64,000 bases of DNA from Bryobacterales bacterium (GTDB lineage Bacteria; Acidobacteriota; Terriglobia; Bryobacterales; Bryobacteraceae): NCBI GenBank assembly GCA_003164035.1, contig PLRS01000071.1:62001-126000 (forward strand). The letters run 5' to 3'. The notes under the pieces were generated by a model that searched no databases, was not told the DNA's origin, and saw only the letters and a list, made by a program, of their open reading frames with translations. This document shows positions 23,660 through 35,200 of this stretch, in pieces. The stretch's first letter is position 1; each line of letters starts with the position of its first letter. The translations under genes and the position numbers were made by a program.

Positions 23660-24745
23660 ATGGAGACAGTGGCTGGAGTTTACATTTCCTATCCTTTTTG
23701 CGCGCAGAAGTGTACCTATTGCAACTTTGCTTCGGGCGTATTCGGGGCGGATTTGGAGCGGCGCTACCGGCGGGAACTGCTGGCGGAAATTCGAGGGCAT
23801 GGGTGGGAGTGGCAGCCGGAGACCGTGTATCTGGGTGGGGGCACGCCCAGCGGGATGGAACCGGCGGATCTGGCGAAGATTTTGGGCTCGATTCCCGGCC
23901 GGCCGTGGAAGGAAGCGACCATCGAGGCAGCGCCGGAAAGCGTCACGGCGGAGCGGGCGCGCGCGTGGGTGGACGCGGGCATTACGCGAGTCAGCCTGGG
24001 GGTGCAATCGTTCGTCGAGGGAGAAATTCGCCGCACGGGACGCAAACATACGGCGGAAACGGTCGAGCGCGAGATGCGGCTGCTGGTGGAGCAAGGCATT
24101 GGCAACGTCAACATCGACCTGATCGCGGGGCTTCCGGGGCAGACGGCGGCGAGCTGGGGCGAATCGCTGAATTGGATCGAGCGACTTTCGCCGCCGCACG
24201 TTTCGGTCTACATGTTGGAAGTGGACGAAGACTCGCGGTTGGGCAAGGAAATGCTCCGCGGAGGCGTGCGCTACGGTGCGGCGGACGCGCCGGAGGAAGA
24301 CGCGGTGGCCGATTATTACGAGACGGCGGTGGAACGGCTGGCGGGGCTGGGCATCGCCCGCTACGAAATCTCCAATTTCGCCCGGCCGGGATGGGAATCG
24401 GCTCATAACATGAAGTATTGGAAGCTGGAGCCGTACGCCGGTTTTGGCGCCGATGCGCATTCCTTCGACGGGCGCGCGCGGCGGCGGAATCCGGAATCGC
24501 TTGAAGAATACCTGGGGCGCGGCCCGGCGGTGGACGAAGCGCCGCACGCGGCCGAACGTTTCTTTGTGGGGCTGAGGTTGAGCGAAGGAATCCGCCCCAC
24601 GGCGGCGGAATGGACTCGTTACGCCGAGCCCATTCACCGCTTCAACGCCGCCGGCCTGACGGAATCGTCGGGCGGCGTGCTGCGGTTGACAGGCCGCGGC
24701 GTGATGCTTTCGAACGAAGTGTTGCAGGAGTTTCTGGACGAATGA
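23660..24745 (+). CDS. hemW: HemW, radical SAM haem chaperone (coproporphyrinogen oxidase-like)
   Basis: A 361-residue radical SAM protein. [19 protein letters not shown] carries the CX3CX2C cluster, followed by [11 protein letters not shown] and SLGVQSFVE, as in HemW. The real HemN has extra N-terminal residues, which are missing here, so the HemW role (haem delivery, not porphyrin oxidation) is favoured. Start choice: ATG 23660 is annotated, but a TACAAT box at 23656-23661 overlaps it. GTG 23669, seven bases after the box, gives [10 protein letters not shown], the usual HemW start, and may be the true leaderless start. It overlaps the next gene by four bases. Confidence 0.94.
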   Translation: METVAGVYISYPFCAQKCTYCNFASGVFGADLERRYRRELLAEIRGHGWEWQPETVYLGGGTPSGMEPADLAKILGSIPGRPWKEATIEAAPESVTAERARAWVDAGITRVSLGVQSFVEGEIRRTGRKHTAETVEREMRLLVEQGIGNVNIDLIAGLPGQTAASWGESLNWIERLSPPHVSVYMLEVDEDSRLGKEMLRGGVRYGAADAPEEDAVADYYETAVERLAGLGIARYEISNFARPGWESAHNMKYWKLEPYAGFGADAHSFDGRARRRNPESLEEYLGRGPAVDEAPHAAERFFVGLRLSEGIRPTAAEWTRYAEPIHRFNAAGLTESSGGVLRLTGRGVMLSNEVLQEFLDE

Positions 24746-25770
24746 TCGATCTACGCAGCGATACCGTGACCAAGCCCACCGCCGCCATGCGGCAAGCCAT
24801 GGCGGAGGCCGAAGTGGGCGACGATGTGTACGGGGAAGACCCTACCGTCAACCGGCTGGAGGCCCGCGCGGCCGAAATCGCCGGCAAAGAGGCCGCCTTG
24901 TTCGTGCCCACCGGGACCATGGGTAATACCATCGCCGTCAAGCTGCACACCAGCCACGGCCAGGAGGTGATCGCGGATGCGCGCGCCCACCTGCTGGATT
25001 ATGAGCTGGCGATGACGGCATGGTTTGCCGGCTGCCTGGTGCGGCCGGTCCAGACGCCCGACGGCATTCTGAGCTGGGTGGCAATCGAGCCCTACGTCCG
25101 GGCGCTGGCGGCGCACTACGCGCCCACCGGGCTAATTGAAATCGAAAATACGCACAACATGGCGGGCGGCACGGTTTATCCGCTCGCCACCATCCGGGAG
25201 ATCGCCGATGGGGCGCACGAGCGCGGCATTCCGGTACACATGGACGGCGCGAGGGTGTTCAACGCGGCGGCGGCTTTGGGCGTTTCGGTGCGGGAGATTG
25301 CGGCGCCGGTGGATACGGTGACGTTCTGCCTGTCAAAAGCGCTGGGGGCGCCGGTGGGCTCGATGCTGGCCGGTCCGGCGGATTCGATCGCCAGGGGCAG
25401 GCTGTACCGCAAGCGCCTGGGCGGCGGCATGCGCCAGGCGGGCGTACTGGCGGCGGCGGGCCTGGTGGCGCTCGACCAGACGCCCCGCCGGCTGCCCGAG
25501 GATCACGCTAACGCGCGGTACCTGGCGGAGGGCCTGGCGCGCATTCCGGGTATCCAGATCGATCCGGCGGCGGTGGCGACGAATATTGTAGTATTCGACG
25601 TCGGCGCGACCGGGGTGACCGGGGCGGAAATCAGCGCCCGCCTGATGGCCCAAGGCGTGCGGATCAACGCCATCAACCCGCGGAAAATGCGCGCCGTGAC
25701 GCACTACGACGTCAGCCGCGAAGAGTGCGGCGAGGCGCTGGAGATCCTGGGAAAGGTCCTGGCACGGTAG
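24742..25770 (+). CDS. ltaE: Low-specificity L-threonine aldolase
   Basis: A 342-residue PLP enzyme that splits threonine/allo-threonine into glycine and acetaldehyde. [20 protein letters not shown] is the diagnostic N-terminus. [30 protein letters not shown] and [14 protein letters not shown] are family blocks, with the PLP lysine in [13 protein letters not shown]. The ATG overlaps the hemW stop (ATGA), so the two are co-translated although functionally unrelated. Confidence 0.96.
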   Translation: MIDLRSDTVTKPTAAMRQAMAEAEVGDDVYGEDPTVNRLEARAAEIAGKEAALFVPTGTMGNTIAVKLHTSHGQEVIADARAHLLDYELAMTAWFAGCLVRPVQTPDGILSWVAIEPYVRALAAHYAPTGLIEIENTHNMAGGTVYPLATIREIADGAHERGIPVHMDGARVFNAAAALGVSVREIAAPVDTVTFCLSKALGAPVGSMLAGPADSIARGRLYRKRLGGGMRQAGVLAAAGLVALDQTPRRLPEDHANARYLAEGLARIPGIQIDPAAVATNIVVFDVGATGVTGAEISARLMAQGVRINAINPRKMRAVTHYDVSREECGEALEILGKVLAR

Positions 25771-25837
25771 GTGCAAGCAGGAACGGTTTCAGGCAGCTTC
25801 AATATCCGCGTCTCATCCTGTTAGACTGGGCAAGTAC

Positions 25838-28702
25838 ATGCAAAATCAGGTTTCCGGAAGGTTGGTGTGGAGTATTTCTGCGTTGTTGTTGGCGGGCGCC
25901 GCTGTGGCGTCCGGGCAACAGTATTCAATCGCGACGCTGGCGGGAGGCGCGCCGCCGACGACACCCGCGACGGCTATCAATACGTCCATTGGGCCAACCG
26001 GGAAACTCACCACCGATGCTTCGAATAACGTCTATTTCAGCGCCGGCAACTGCGTCTACAAACTGACGCCCGGCGGTACGCTGAACTTGGTGGCCGGCAA
26101 TTCACGGGCCGGGTATTCCGGCGACGGCGGCCTGGCGACGTCCGCGCAGTTGAATTCGCCGCAGGGCCTGGCATTGGACAAAGCCGGCAACCTGTACATT
26201 TCCGACAGTTTGAACAACCGGGTGCGCGTCGTCTCCGCCACCACGGGCATCATCACCACGTTCGCGGGCAACGGGCAGGTAGGCTCGCCGGGATTGCATT
26301 TGGGCGACTACGGCGTGGCCACTGCCGCGAACCTGTATTTTCCCAATGGTCTGGCATTCGATTCCAAGGGCAATCTGTACATCGCCGACACCGGCGACAA
26401 CTCCATCCGCGAGGTCACAACCCAAAACGAGATTCTGACCATCGCCGGCGACGGATATCCGGGGTACTCGGGCGATACGGCGTCGCCATATAACTACCAA
26501 TCGGAACTGCGGCAGCCGGAGGACGTAGCGGTGGATACGAGCGGCAACATCTACATCGCCGACACCGGCAACGGCGCCATCCGCGAGATCATGGTCAGCC
26601 AGGGCATCATCAACTTTATCGCGGGCGACTGCGTGGCCACCAGCGGCTGCACCATTGGCTACGCGGGCGACAGCGGCCTGGCGATCGATGCCGAGCTGAT
26701 CGAGCCATACGGCGTGGCGGTGGATGCGGCGGGCAACGTGTACATCGCCGAGCGCAACGACGGCCGCATCCGGCAGGTCGCCGCCGGCCCTGATTACCTG
26801 AACAATTACATCTTCACCATCATCGGCAACGGCAATCCGGGATTCAGCGGCGACGGCGATAACGCCCTGCTGGCGCAGCTCAGTTCCCCCACCGGCGTGG
26901 CGCTGGACAGCGCGGGGAACGTGTATATCGCCGATTCCCAGAATTTCAGGATCCGCGTGGTGCCCCACTCCGGCAAGGGCAACATCGCCACGGTGGCGGG
27001 TAACGGCTTATTCGCCTATTCGGGCGATGGCGGGCCGGCCACCCGGGCCGAGCTGGACTCGCCGCACGCGGTGGCGACCGATGCGGGCGGCAACGTATAC
27101 ATCGCCGATACCGCCAATAACGTAGTGCGCAAGGTTTCCACCTCCGGCACGATCACGACTTTTGCCGGCAACGGGTTGACCGGCGTGGGCGGAGACGGCG
27201 GACCGGCGACGGCGGCGCAGATGATAGGGCCGGCCGGACTGGCCGTGGACGGGCAGGGCAACGTCTACATCTCCGATACCGTCGGCCAGCGCATCCGCGT
27301 GGTGACGCTGTCCAACGGGCAGATCAATACCTACGCGGGCAACCGTACCGAAGGCTATTCCGGCGATGGCGGCGCGGCGATCAACGCCGAATTGAATACT
27401 CCCACGGGCCTGGCGGTAGACACTTCCGGCAACCTCTACATTGCCGATACGTTGAATTCCGTGATTCGAAAGGTCACACCGGCGGGAACCATCTCCACCG
27501 TGGCCGGGAACGGCATACAAGGATATGCCGGAGACGGCGGACTGGCGACGGCGGCGGAGCTGTATTACCCGCAGGCGGTAGCTGTTGACGCGAGCGGCAA
27601 CCTTTATATCGCCGATACGCAGAACAACCGGGTTCGCGAGGTGAACACGGCGGGCATCATTTCCACCGTGGCGGGCAACGGCACGTTCGGCTATTCGGGC
27701 GATGGCAGTTGGGCCGTGAATGCGCAGATTACCGCGCCCGTGGGTTTGGCGGTGGATTCGCTCGGCAGCCTCTATATCGGGGACTCCAACGGGGTCGTCC
27801 GCAAAGTGTTTCCCAACGCGACCATCGCCACCATCGCGGGCAACGGCAGTATCGGATATACCGGCGACGGCGGCGCGGCCGCTGCCGCGACTTTGAATTC
27901 GCCCGAAGGCGTGGCGGTGTCGACGGGCGGGCTGGTGTACATCGCCGACGCCGGCAACAATGCCGTGCGGATGCTGGAGCCGGCCTGCGTGGGAGCGGGC
28001 GTCTGCGCGGTAGCCAACGCCGCCAGCAATGCGAGCGAGGCGATATCTCCGGGCGACGCGATCGTGATTTACGGCTTTGGCCTGGGTCCGAACACGCTGG
28101 TGACCAATACGCCGGTGGCGGGAGTCTACGGGACTTCGCTGGCCGGCACCAAGGTTACCATCAACAGCGCTCCGGCCCCGCTGATCTATACTTCCTCCAC
28201 CCAGGTGGCGGTGGTAGTGCCATATGAGGTGAACAGCTCCGAGGCGACCATAGCGGTGACTTACAACGGCCAGGAACTGGTTTCCTTCACGACGGCATTG
28301 AGCCTTGCCTCGCCCGCCATCTTCACGGCCTCCGGCGCGGGCACGGGGCAAGCGGCGGCGGTGAATCAGGATGGGTCGATCAATGGCGCCGCGCACCCGG
28401 CCAACGCGGGCAGCATTGTGTCGTTCTACATGACCGGTGGCGGGCAGACCAATCCGGGCGGGCAGGATGGCCTGGTGGCCGCGGTGCCGCTGCCGATCTC
28501 GACGCTGCCTGTATCGGTGACGGTCGGCGGCCAGGCAGCCTACGTGAGCTACTCCGGCGGCGCTCCCGGAACGATCGCCGGGATATGGCAGTTGAACGTG
28601 GAGGTGCCAAGCGGTCTGGCGGCCGGCAGCGTCCCGGTGGTGGTGACAGTCGCTGGCGTAAGCAGCCCGGCGGGAGTCACGGTGGTGGTGTCGGGGAATT
28701 AA
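25838..28702 (+). CDS. Secreted NHL-repeat protein with Solibacter-type C-terminal domain
   Basis: A 954-residue exported protein with an N-terminal signal (WSISALLLAGAAVASG). About eleven NHL units follow between residues 100 and 710, each with a phrase like GNLYIADTGDNSIREV. They should fold into two beta-propellers. The units alternate with AGNG.GYSGDGGPAT-type linkers. The last about 240 residues (VCAVANAASNASEAISPGDA onward; SFYMTGGGQTNPGGQDG) match the C-terminal domain found in large paralogous families of Solibacter (TIGR03437-like). Probably a surface or extracellular binding protein. TAGACT lies ten bases before the ATG. Confidence 0.93.
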   Translation: MQNQVSGRLVWSISALLLAGAAVASGQQYSIATLAGGAPPTTPATAINTSIGPTGKLTTDASNNVYFSAGNCVYKLTPGGTLNLVAGNSRAGYSGDGGLATSAQLNSPQGLALDKAGNLYISDSLNNRVRVVSATTGIITTFAGNGQVGSPGLHLGDYGVATAANLYFPNGLAFDSKGNLYIADTGDNSIREVTTQNEILTIAGDGYPGYSGDTASPYNYQSELRQPEDVAVDTSGNIYIADTGNGAIREIMVSQGIINFIAGDCVATSGCTIGYAGDSGLAIDAELIEPYGVAVDAAGNVYIAERNDGRIRQVAAGPDYLNNYIFTIIGNGNPGFSGDGDNALLAQLSSPTGVALDSAGNVYIADSQNFRIRVVPHSGKGNIATVAGNGLFAYSGDGGPATRAELDSPHAVATDAGGNVYIADTANNVVRKVSTSGTITTFAGNGLTGVGGDGGPATAAQMIGPAGLAVDGQGNVYISDTVGQRIRVVTLSNGQINTYAGNRTEGYSGDGGAAINAELNTPTGLAVDTSGNLYIADTLNSVIRKVTPAGTISTVAGNGIQGYAGDGGLATAAELYYPQAVAVDASGNLYIADTQNNRVREVNTAGIISTVAGNGTFGYSGDGSWAVNAQITAPVGLAVDSLGSLYIGDSNGVVRKVFPNATIATIAGNGSIGYTGDGGAAAAATLNSPEGVAVSTGGLVYIADAGNNAVRMLEPACVGAGVCAVANAASNASEAISPGDAIVIYGFGLGPNTLVTNTPVAGVYGTSLAGTKVTINSAPAPLIYTSSTQVAVVVPYEVNSSEATIAVTYNGQELVSFTTALSLASPAIFTASGAGTGQAAAVNQDGSINGAAHPANAGSIVSFYMTGGGQTNPGGQDGLVAAVPLPISTLPVSVTVGGQAAYVSYSGGAPGTIAGIWQLNVEVPSGLAAGSVPVVVTVAGVSSPAGVTVVVSGN

Positions 28703-28797
28703 GGGGGAGGGGGGAGGTGTTTGCCGCCGATGAACGCCGGTAAAGAGAGCGGTGGCGCTCGGCGTTTCTCGGGTGGCGTGCGAGAAGGGTTGTTTCG

Positions 28798-29016
28798 GTG
28801 CCAGAACTCAGACAAGCGATAGGGCAACGCGTCGCCCAGCATTTGAGGAGCGAGATTCCCCTCCCCGATCTTGAGGATTGGTTTTTGCCTGCTCTGTGGG
28901 ACGTCGACGGTGGAGACGAGAGCACGCGCCAGATGGCCGGGATAGTGCATATCCTCATTTCCGAATTCTCCCGCGGTGACCGGACACTGGAAGGTCTGCG
29001 AGAGGGTTTGGCTTAG
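28798..29016 (+). CDS. Small hypothetical protein, 72 aa
   Basis: Starts at GTG 28798 with AGAAGGG upstream. Sequence pattern MPELRQAIGQRVAQHL, then DLEDWFLPALWDV, then IVHILISEFSRGDRT is a compact helical protein. Similar short proteins (ending in a 'SRGD..E.LREGL' helix) occur beside toxin-like genes in diverse bacteria. No function known. It may be an antitoxin-like partner, but no toxin is adjacent. Confidence 0.65.
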   Translation: MPELRQAIGQRVAQHLRSEIPLPDLEDWFLPALWDVDGGDESTRQMAGIVHILISEFSRGDRTLEGLREGLA

Positions 29017-29213
29017 ACCATCCACACGGCGGCGAGCGTTCAGCAGCGACAGTGATTGTGGCGTCAAGCTTTTTGTCTCCCACCTTTCCCAAAATCCACG
29101 GCACAACCCAGGATTGGCACCCGCCCGAGGATACAGCAAGAGACTCCGAACCCCTGAAGCCGCGGAAATTGGGTTGAGCCAAGTTTCGGCTCGCGGGGCA
29201 GTGGGGCGGTCCG

Positions 29214-29362
29214 TGGGGCAGACCATCGTTTTTTTGTGGTCTGCCACCGTGTCATTCAGGCCGCCGGCAATCTCGCGCTGGTAAGAGGCTGAATACGAGC
29301 ACGAGCGAGCATGTTCGGGTGGGTGGTGGAGGGCAGACCACAAAAAACGATGGCCTGCCCCA
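29214..29362. repeat. Palindromic dispersed element, family C
   Basis: GGGGCAGACCATCGTTTTTT with GTGGTCTGCC, and the inverted GGCAGACCACAAAAAACGAT with GGCCTGCCCCA, separated by about 85 bases. Fragments of the same theme occur at about 6940-6968, 8240-8262 and 57108-57210. The 29017-29610 space also holds a degenerate family A half (29474-29500) and no convincing gene. Confidence 0.85.
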
Positions 29363-29473
29363 CGGCGCCTGCCAGCGGTCGAAATGCGACGGAAGGGCTC
29401 AAGTCATCTTCCTTGACTGCGCGAGATGCCCGGGCGACCTCGGTTGCTCGGAGCCTTCGATAGGCCGCGGCGA

Positions 29474-29500
29474 CCGGCTCCCTGACGGTCGCGGCTCCGG
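29474..29500. repeat. Degenerate family A half-palindrome
   Basis: CCGGCTCCCTGACGGTCGCG followed by GCTCCGG resembles the left inner arm of family A (AACCGCTCCCTCACGGTCGC). No matching right arm nearby. Confidence 0.6.
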
Positions 29501-29610
29501 CTCGCGGCATGAATGCAACCTTCCCACGGGCTGCCAAGCAGGGGCGGAGGCAAATAGAGACGGCGATAGGGCGGTGGGCGAATGGTGCTATCCTCATCCG
29601 GGGCTGGCAA

Positions 29611-30423
29611 ATGAATGATGAAGTCCGTGACGATACGGCGATATGGCGGTACATGGATCTGCCAAAGTTTGTGGCGATGCTGGCCTCCGATACGCTGTGG
29701 TTTGCGAAGGCCAAGCACTTGGAGGATAACTACGAGGGATTCTGCCAAGCCAAGGCCGGTGAGATGCCTCAGAACGATCCTCATTCTAAGTGCATTACGC
29801 GGACAACCGCCGGGGGCGAGACGGCAGTTATATCAGTCACGCAGATGTTGGTGGAATCTAGCAAGAATGCAGCCGCGTATTTCGAGAACGCCAGAGACCA
29901 TCTGTACGTCAATTCTTGGTGCCTGGCCGATGAATCAATGGCTATGTGGGAGATCTACGGCTCGAATGGCGGAGGAATAGCCGTGAAGTCCTCCGTCGGC
30001 CAATACAGGCGAGCGGCCAGATTCGAAATGTGGGAAGAGCAGTACGCTTATGGCAAAGTCGAATACGAGGATGACCCGCATTCAAACCCGGCATTGAACT
30101 TTGATTTCAGTGCCGGGCCGATTCCGCTGCCCGGTTCAGGCGTCTGGGAAAAACTTCTACCGGTGGCGTTCCACAAGCGCACCTGCTTTGCGCATGAGCG
30201 GGAATGGCGGGGAGCGCTTTATCAGGACCCACGGGCGGACTGTTACGGCTGCAACATCAACTTCGACCTGAAGGAACTGATCAGCGTAGTGTACGTGGGG
30301 CCGCGTGCCGACAATCTCTTTTTCGACATCGCGGGCTCAATAATGGAAAAGTTCGGACTTCAAAAACCGCTGGAACGTTCGACCCTCCTGGGGCCCGTAC
30401 ACAAGGGCGGGACGGCCAGCTAA
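29611..30423 (+). CDS. DUF2971-family protein
   Basis: A 270-residue soluble protein starting at ATG 29611; the longer frame reads through repeat DNA. AIWRYMDLPKFVAMLASDTL, WFAKAKHLEDNYEG, NSWCLADESMAMWEIYG and TCFAHEREWR are the characteristic blocks of DUF2971. That family is unassigned and often found in defence or toxin-like accessory loci. TATCCT lies 16 bases before the start, suggesting a very short leader. Its flanks are repeat-rich, consistent with acquired DNA. Confidence 0.8.
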   Translation: MNDEVRDDTAIWRYMDLPKFVAMLASDTLWFAKAKHLEDNYEGFCQAKAGEMPQNDPHSKCITRTTAGGETAVISVTQMLVESSKNAAAYFENARDHLYVNSWCLADESMAMWEIYGSNGGGIAVKSSVGQYRRAARFEMWEEQYAYGKVEYEDDPHSNPALNFDFSAGPIPLPGSGVWEKLLPVAFHKRTCFAHEREWRGALYQDPRADCYGCNINFDLKELISVVYVGPRADNLFFDIAGSIMEKFGLQKPLERSTLLGPVHKGGTAS

Positions 30424-30497
30424 GTGCTAAACGCTATTCTTTGCAACCAGGCGCCCACGGAGGCGCGGTATACCCGAACGACGCCTGCTCCTCCGCG

Positions 30498-30503
30498 TAT
30501 AAT
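30498..30503 (+). promoter_or_regulatory. -10 box TATAAT of a probable leaderless transcript
   Basis: A consensus TATAAT ends six bases before the GTG at 30510. No Shine-Dalgarno is present. Confidence 0.55.
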
Positions 30504-30509
30504 GGCGCT

Positions 30510-31928
30510 GTGAAGACCCTCTCTCTCACTTTTCTATTGGCCGCGGCAGCTTCGGCTCAGTCTGCATTCACGCCGGGCGTCAAGCCTTTCCTGAGCGTCG
30601 ATGCGCCGGTGGTGGTGTTGCAGCACGTGCGGGTGATCGATGGAACCGGCGCTGCACCGGCGGAGAACCAGACGCTCGTGATCGATCACGGCAAGATCGC
30701 CGCGGTGGGGCCCTTCGCATCCATTGAAGCTCCGGCTGGCGCGCAGGCGTTAGACCTGGGCGGGGCCACCGTGATACCGGGGCTGGTGGGGATGCACGAG
30801 CACCTGTTCTATCCATCGGGCGGCGGCATTCCGATGTACAACGAGCAGGCTTTCAGCTTTCCGCGCCTGTATCTGGCCTGCGGTGTGACCACGGCGCGCA
30901 CCGGCGGCAGCCTGGAGCCTTACACCGATCTCAACATCAAGCGCCTGATCGACAGCGGGCGCATGCCGGGACCGAAGCTCCACGTAACCGGCCCATACCT
31001 GGAAGGCCCCGGAAGTTTCGCGGCGCAAATGCACGAGCTGACCGGCCCGGACGACGCCGCGCGCACGGTGGATTACTGGGCGGGCGAGGGCGTCACATCG
31101 TTCAAGGCCTACATGAACATTACCCGCGCCGAACTGAAGGCGGCCATCGACGCCGCGCACCGGCACGGCATAAAGGTGACCGGCCACCTGTGTAGCGTGG
31201 GCTTTCGGGAGGCCGCGGACCTGGGCATCGATAACCTGGAGCACGGTCTGCTGGTGGATACCGAGTTTCACCCCGGCAAACAGCCCGACATGTGTCCTCC
31301 GCAGGCGTTGACTCGCGGCGAAATGGCTGGAATCGATATCGACAGCCCGCCGCTGAAGGCCATGATTGCCGACCTGGTAGCGCACCACGTGGCGATTACT
31401 TCGACGCTGGCGGTCTTCGAAGCTTTCGACGGCGACAGGCCGCCGATCGAGCAGCGCTTTCTGGATGCCGTGAATCCGCAAGCGGCGATCAGCTACCTGG
31501 GTGCGCGGGCGCGGGCGCGCGGCGGCGAAGATTCGCCATCGCTCGCGGCGCTCAAGAAGGAACTGGAATTCGAAGCGGCCTTCGTCAAAGCCGGCGGGCT
31601 TCTGATGGCGGGCGCAGACCCTACCGGAAACGGCGGCGCGCTGGCGGGATTCGCCGACCAGCGCAATATCGAGCTTCTGGTGGAAGGCGGCTTCACCCCG
31701 CTCGAGGCGATTCGAATCGCCACATCGAACGCGGCCGGCTTCCTGGGAGAGAGCGCGCGGATCGGTACTATCGCGGCCGGCAAGCAGGCTGACCTGGTGG
31801 TGCTGAACGGCAATCCCGCGGCGCACATCGCAGACATTGAGAAGGTCAAACTGGTGTTCCAGGACGGCGCGGGTTACGATCCGGCCAAGCTGCTGGATTC
31901 GGTGCGCGGGGCCGCCGGGCTGCACTGA
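30510..31928 (+). CDS. Secreted amidohydrolase (imidazolonepropionase-like family)
   Basis: A 472-residue metal-dependent hydrolase with a signal peptide (TLSLTFLLAAAASAQ). The start is GTG 30510. PGLVGMHEHLF has the HxH pair of the first metal site, KVTGHLCSVGF and NLEHGLLVDT supply later histidines, and MAGADPTGNG has the catalytic aspartate. The C-terminal TIAAGKQADLVVLNGNP is the family's beta-sandwich return. Related enzymes act on imidazolonepropionate-like or dipeptide substrates; this one is exported, so its substrate is extracytoplasmic and unknown. Confidence 0.92.
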   Translation: MKTLSLTFLLAAAASAQSAFTPGVKPFLSVDAPVVVLQHVRVIDGTGAAPAENQTLVIDHGKIAAVGPFASIEAPAGAQALDLGGATVIPGLVGMHEHLFYPSGGGIPMYNEQAFSFPRLYLACGVTTARTGGSLEPYTDLNIKRLIDSGRMPGPKLHVTGPYLEGPGSFAAQMHELTGPDDAARTVDYWAGEGVTSFKAYMNITRAELKAAIDAAHRHGIKVTGHLCSVGFREAADLGIDNLEHGLLVDTEFHPGKQPDMCPPQALTRGEMAGIDIDSPPLKAMIADLVAHHVAITSTLAVFEAFDGDRPPIEQRFLDAVNPQAAISYLGARARARGGEDSPSLAALKKELEFEAAFVKAGGLLMAGADPTGNGGALAGFADQRNIELLVEGGFTPLEAIRIATSNAAGFLGESARIGTIAAGKQADLVVLNGNPAAHIADIEKVKLVFQDGAGYDPAKLLDSVRGAAGLH

Positions 31929-32202
31929 CAAACGTACGAACGCTAACATTTCCTGGTCTTCCGCCTCCCGAGATAGCCCAAAAGAGCGTCCACAATTTCA
32001 CGATCCCGTAATCGGGGATTTGCTATTCTAGGTTCCCTCGGGGTTATTGGTTTTGTGTCGGGACCGCGTTGTCTTTCGTGGTTCGCCAGCGGGTTGCTGG
32101 AAAGGGCCTTGACAGGCTAGGAAGCCTGTCCCACCAGGCAGCCCGTTCACCACGGGAACAATTTCTATCTATTCAAGTTCCACTTCGTTTGGGAGGAGTT
32201 TC

Positions 32203-35200
32203 ATGACGAGTTTGCCGACCGGTTATATCCGCAGGGCCGTATGTTGGGGAATCCTGGCGTTCGCGGCGAGCGTCTGTCTGCCGCTCGACGCGCAACAGGT
32301 CCTGGGTGCGATCACGGGGACGGTCAAGGATGCTTCGGGTGCGCTTGTGGCCGATGTCACGGTCAAGGCCGTCAATAGCGCCACGAACCTTTCGGTGTCC
32401 GAAAAGACTCAATCCAACGGCTCGTACCAGGTGTCGAATCTTCCCGCGGGTATCTACCAACTCAGCTTTTCCAAGGAGGGGTTCGAGACCGAGACGCACA
32501 CCGCGGTGTTGGTGAACGCGGACCGCACCTCGACGGTGGAGGGCAATCTGCGCGTAGGCGCGGTCAGCACCACCGTGGAAGTGACGGCCACCCCGCTGAT
32601 GAACCAGGTGGACACGACCAACGGCTACGTAGTGGATCAATTGACCATTCAGGACACGCCGCTCGGCACTGGCAGTTTCACGCAACTGGCCATTTTGTCG
32701 CCTGGAGTCCACGCCGATTTCCTCGGGGGTGGGGGTGCCAACACAGGCTTGGGAAACCAGGCGATCGTCGCCAATGGACAGCGTGAGACCAGCAACAGTT
32801 TCTCCCTAAACGGCGTGACGACGAACAATCTTTTTAACGGCAATTCCACCAGCCAGGTGGGCGAGAATCGCTTCGTTCTGAACACCGGCGAAAATTTCGG
32901 AGCGGGCGGATCCAGTCAAACCAGCACCTCCGTGTACGGAGCGATCGGACAGGCGCTTCCCACGCCCGCGCCGGAAACCATCGCCGAGATTGCCGTGGAC
33001 ACGTCGATGTACGACGCATCGCAGGGCGCCAACAGCGGCGCCCATATCAGCGTCATCACGAAATCGGGCGGCAACAAGATTCACGGCGAGATCTACGAGC
33101 ATTTTCAGAACAGCGACATGAACGCCGCGCCGTTCTTCTATAACGCCAGTCCCGCCGTTTCCACCAAAGTGCCGTTCCTCGCCCGCAATGCCTTCGGCGC
33201 TACGCTCGGCGGGCCGATTAAAAAGGACAAGGTGTTCTATTTCGTCGCTTACCAGGGCGTCCGAATCGCGGATGGACAAACCTCCACCGTTGGCGGGACG
33301 GTTCCGATCACCCTGACGAACGACCGCAGCCCCACCGGAATCGCCACTGCGATCCAGCAGGATTACGGGACCACCGTCGCCACCAGCCAGATCAATCCCG
33401 TGGCGCTCTCCATTCTGCAAGCCCAATTGCCCAACGGATCGTATCTGATCCCGACTCCCAATATCACCAACGCCGCCACCGCCAAGACGCTCGGCTACGA
33501 TGCCCTGCAGATTGGGCCGCATACCCAGGCGCAGGTCAACCAGGGCTCCGGCAACGTCGACTACGTGGTCAACGACAGGGACCGTCTGGCTGCCAAATAC
33601 TATATTCAGAACGATCCGACCCATAATCCGTTCGCCGCGGTCACCCAGGCGCTTGGTTTCCCGCAAACGCTTCAGGCCAGCAGCCAGGTGATCGGGCTGA
33701 ATAATACAGTGGTTCTCTCCCCGTCGATCACCTGGCAGCAGAACGCGGGCTTCACTCGCATGGTCGCCTACGGCTCGACTACCGACGAGTTCACGCCCGG
33801 CCAGTTCGGAATCAACCTTCCGGCCGGCGCGGTCTTTCCGGAAATCGAATTTTCCAAGGCCGACAATAGTCTGGGCAACACTTTTGCGTTCGGCTCCAAC
33901 GCCAGTTTCGGCAACGCCGGGATGTACCAGAATCAATGGACATATGGAACCACGCTGCGCTGGGTGAAAGGACGTCACTCGCTGAGCTTCGGCGTGAACT
34001 GGGTCAATACCCAGCTCAATATCATCAACAACAACACCAACAGCGACATCATCGATTTCAGCAGTTTCGTGAACTTCGTCGAAGGCACCGTGCGGACCGG
34101 AACCCATTCCACGGCCTTTCTGGGATCCGCCGATCGCTATTACCGGTCCAATACCGGCGGCGCCTATGTCAACGACAATTACAAGGTTCGGAGCAATCTG
34201 GTATTGACTCTAGGCCTGCGGTGGGATTTGGACGGGCCCTTGACGGAAAAATACGGCCGGCTGACCGGATTCAATGCGAACGACTATTCGTACAACGCCG
34301 CCACGGATACCATCACCGGTTCCGGATTGGAGATCGCCGGCAACAATCCAACCATGGCCACGGCGGGCGCCGGCAAATCGCTGATGACCCAGCGCCAGTG
34401 GGGTTTCGCGCCCCGCATCGGCGTCGCGTGGAATGTCCTACCGAAACTCACCGTCCGCGGCGGGTTCGGCATTTACTACGACCGCGGCGAATTTTTCAGC
34501 TATCTTTCGGCGGGCGCCGGCGGCGGCTTCAGCGGTCCGTTTGGCGTGACGCTGTCGCCGCCATTCGTCAGCGAGGTTACGGCAAGCTCCGCCTCCACCT
34601 TCGCGAATCCCTTTCCATCGGCCGGGGCCGCGATCCCAGGCAGTCCGGCGGCGTTTTTGGCGCAGCTTCCCAATCTTAACGACACGGCGAATGAGATCAA
34701 CCCGGCGGGAAATCTCTACGGCCCCTTCATCTTCAGCGGCTACGATATCAACAACAAGCTGCCCTATACGGAAAACTGGACGTTCGATTTGCAATATCAG
34801 TTGACCAACAACTGGCTTGTCACCGCTGGTTTTACGGGCAACCACGGCCAGCACGAGGTTGTTCCAGTTACGTTCAACGAACCGCTCATCGCAACGCCCT
34901 CGAATCCGGTCAACGGGCAAACCTCTTCCTACGGGTATAATTACCCCAGCACGAACGCGCTCACGCCTATCAACACGCTGGAGGGCGGCAACACGGGCAT
35001 CCGGGTCCCCTACATCGGCTACAGCGCCAACTCGGTCCTCTATAAGGCCGTGGGAATTTCCAATTACGACTCGCTCCAACTTCAGGTCCGCAAGCGGCTG
35101 TCGTTCGGCTTACAACTTACGGGCAGCTATACGTGGTCGCACGCCCTCGACGACCAGAGCGGCGCCGGGTTGTTCTACACCGGCAACGATTCTATGAATC

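Noticed and set aside
26102-28396. Long minus-strand open frames opposite the NHL-repeat gene
   Set aside because: They show repeating units only because the sense strand is repetitive. No ribosome sites or recognisable domains.
25838-28702. CRISPR-like periodicity between 26 and 28 kb
   Set aside because: The period is the coding repeat of NHL blades with variable spacing and amino-acid-level conservation, not identical short repeats with spacers.
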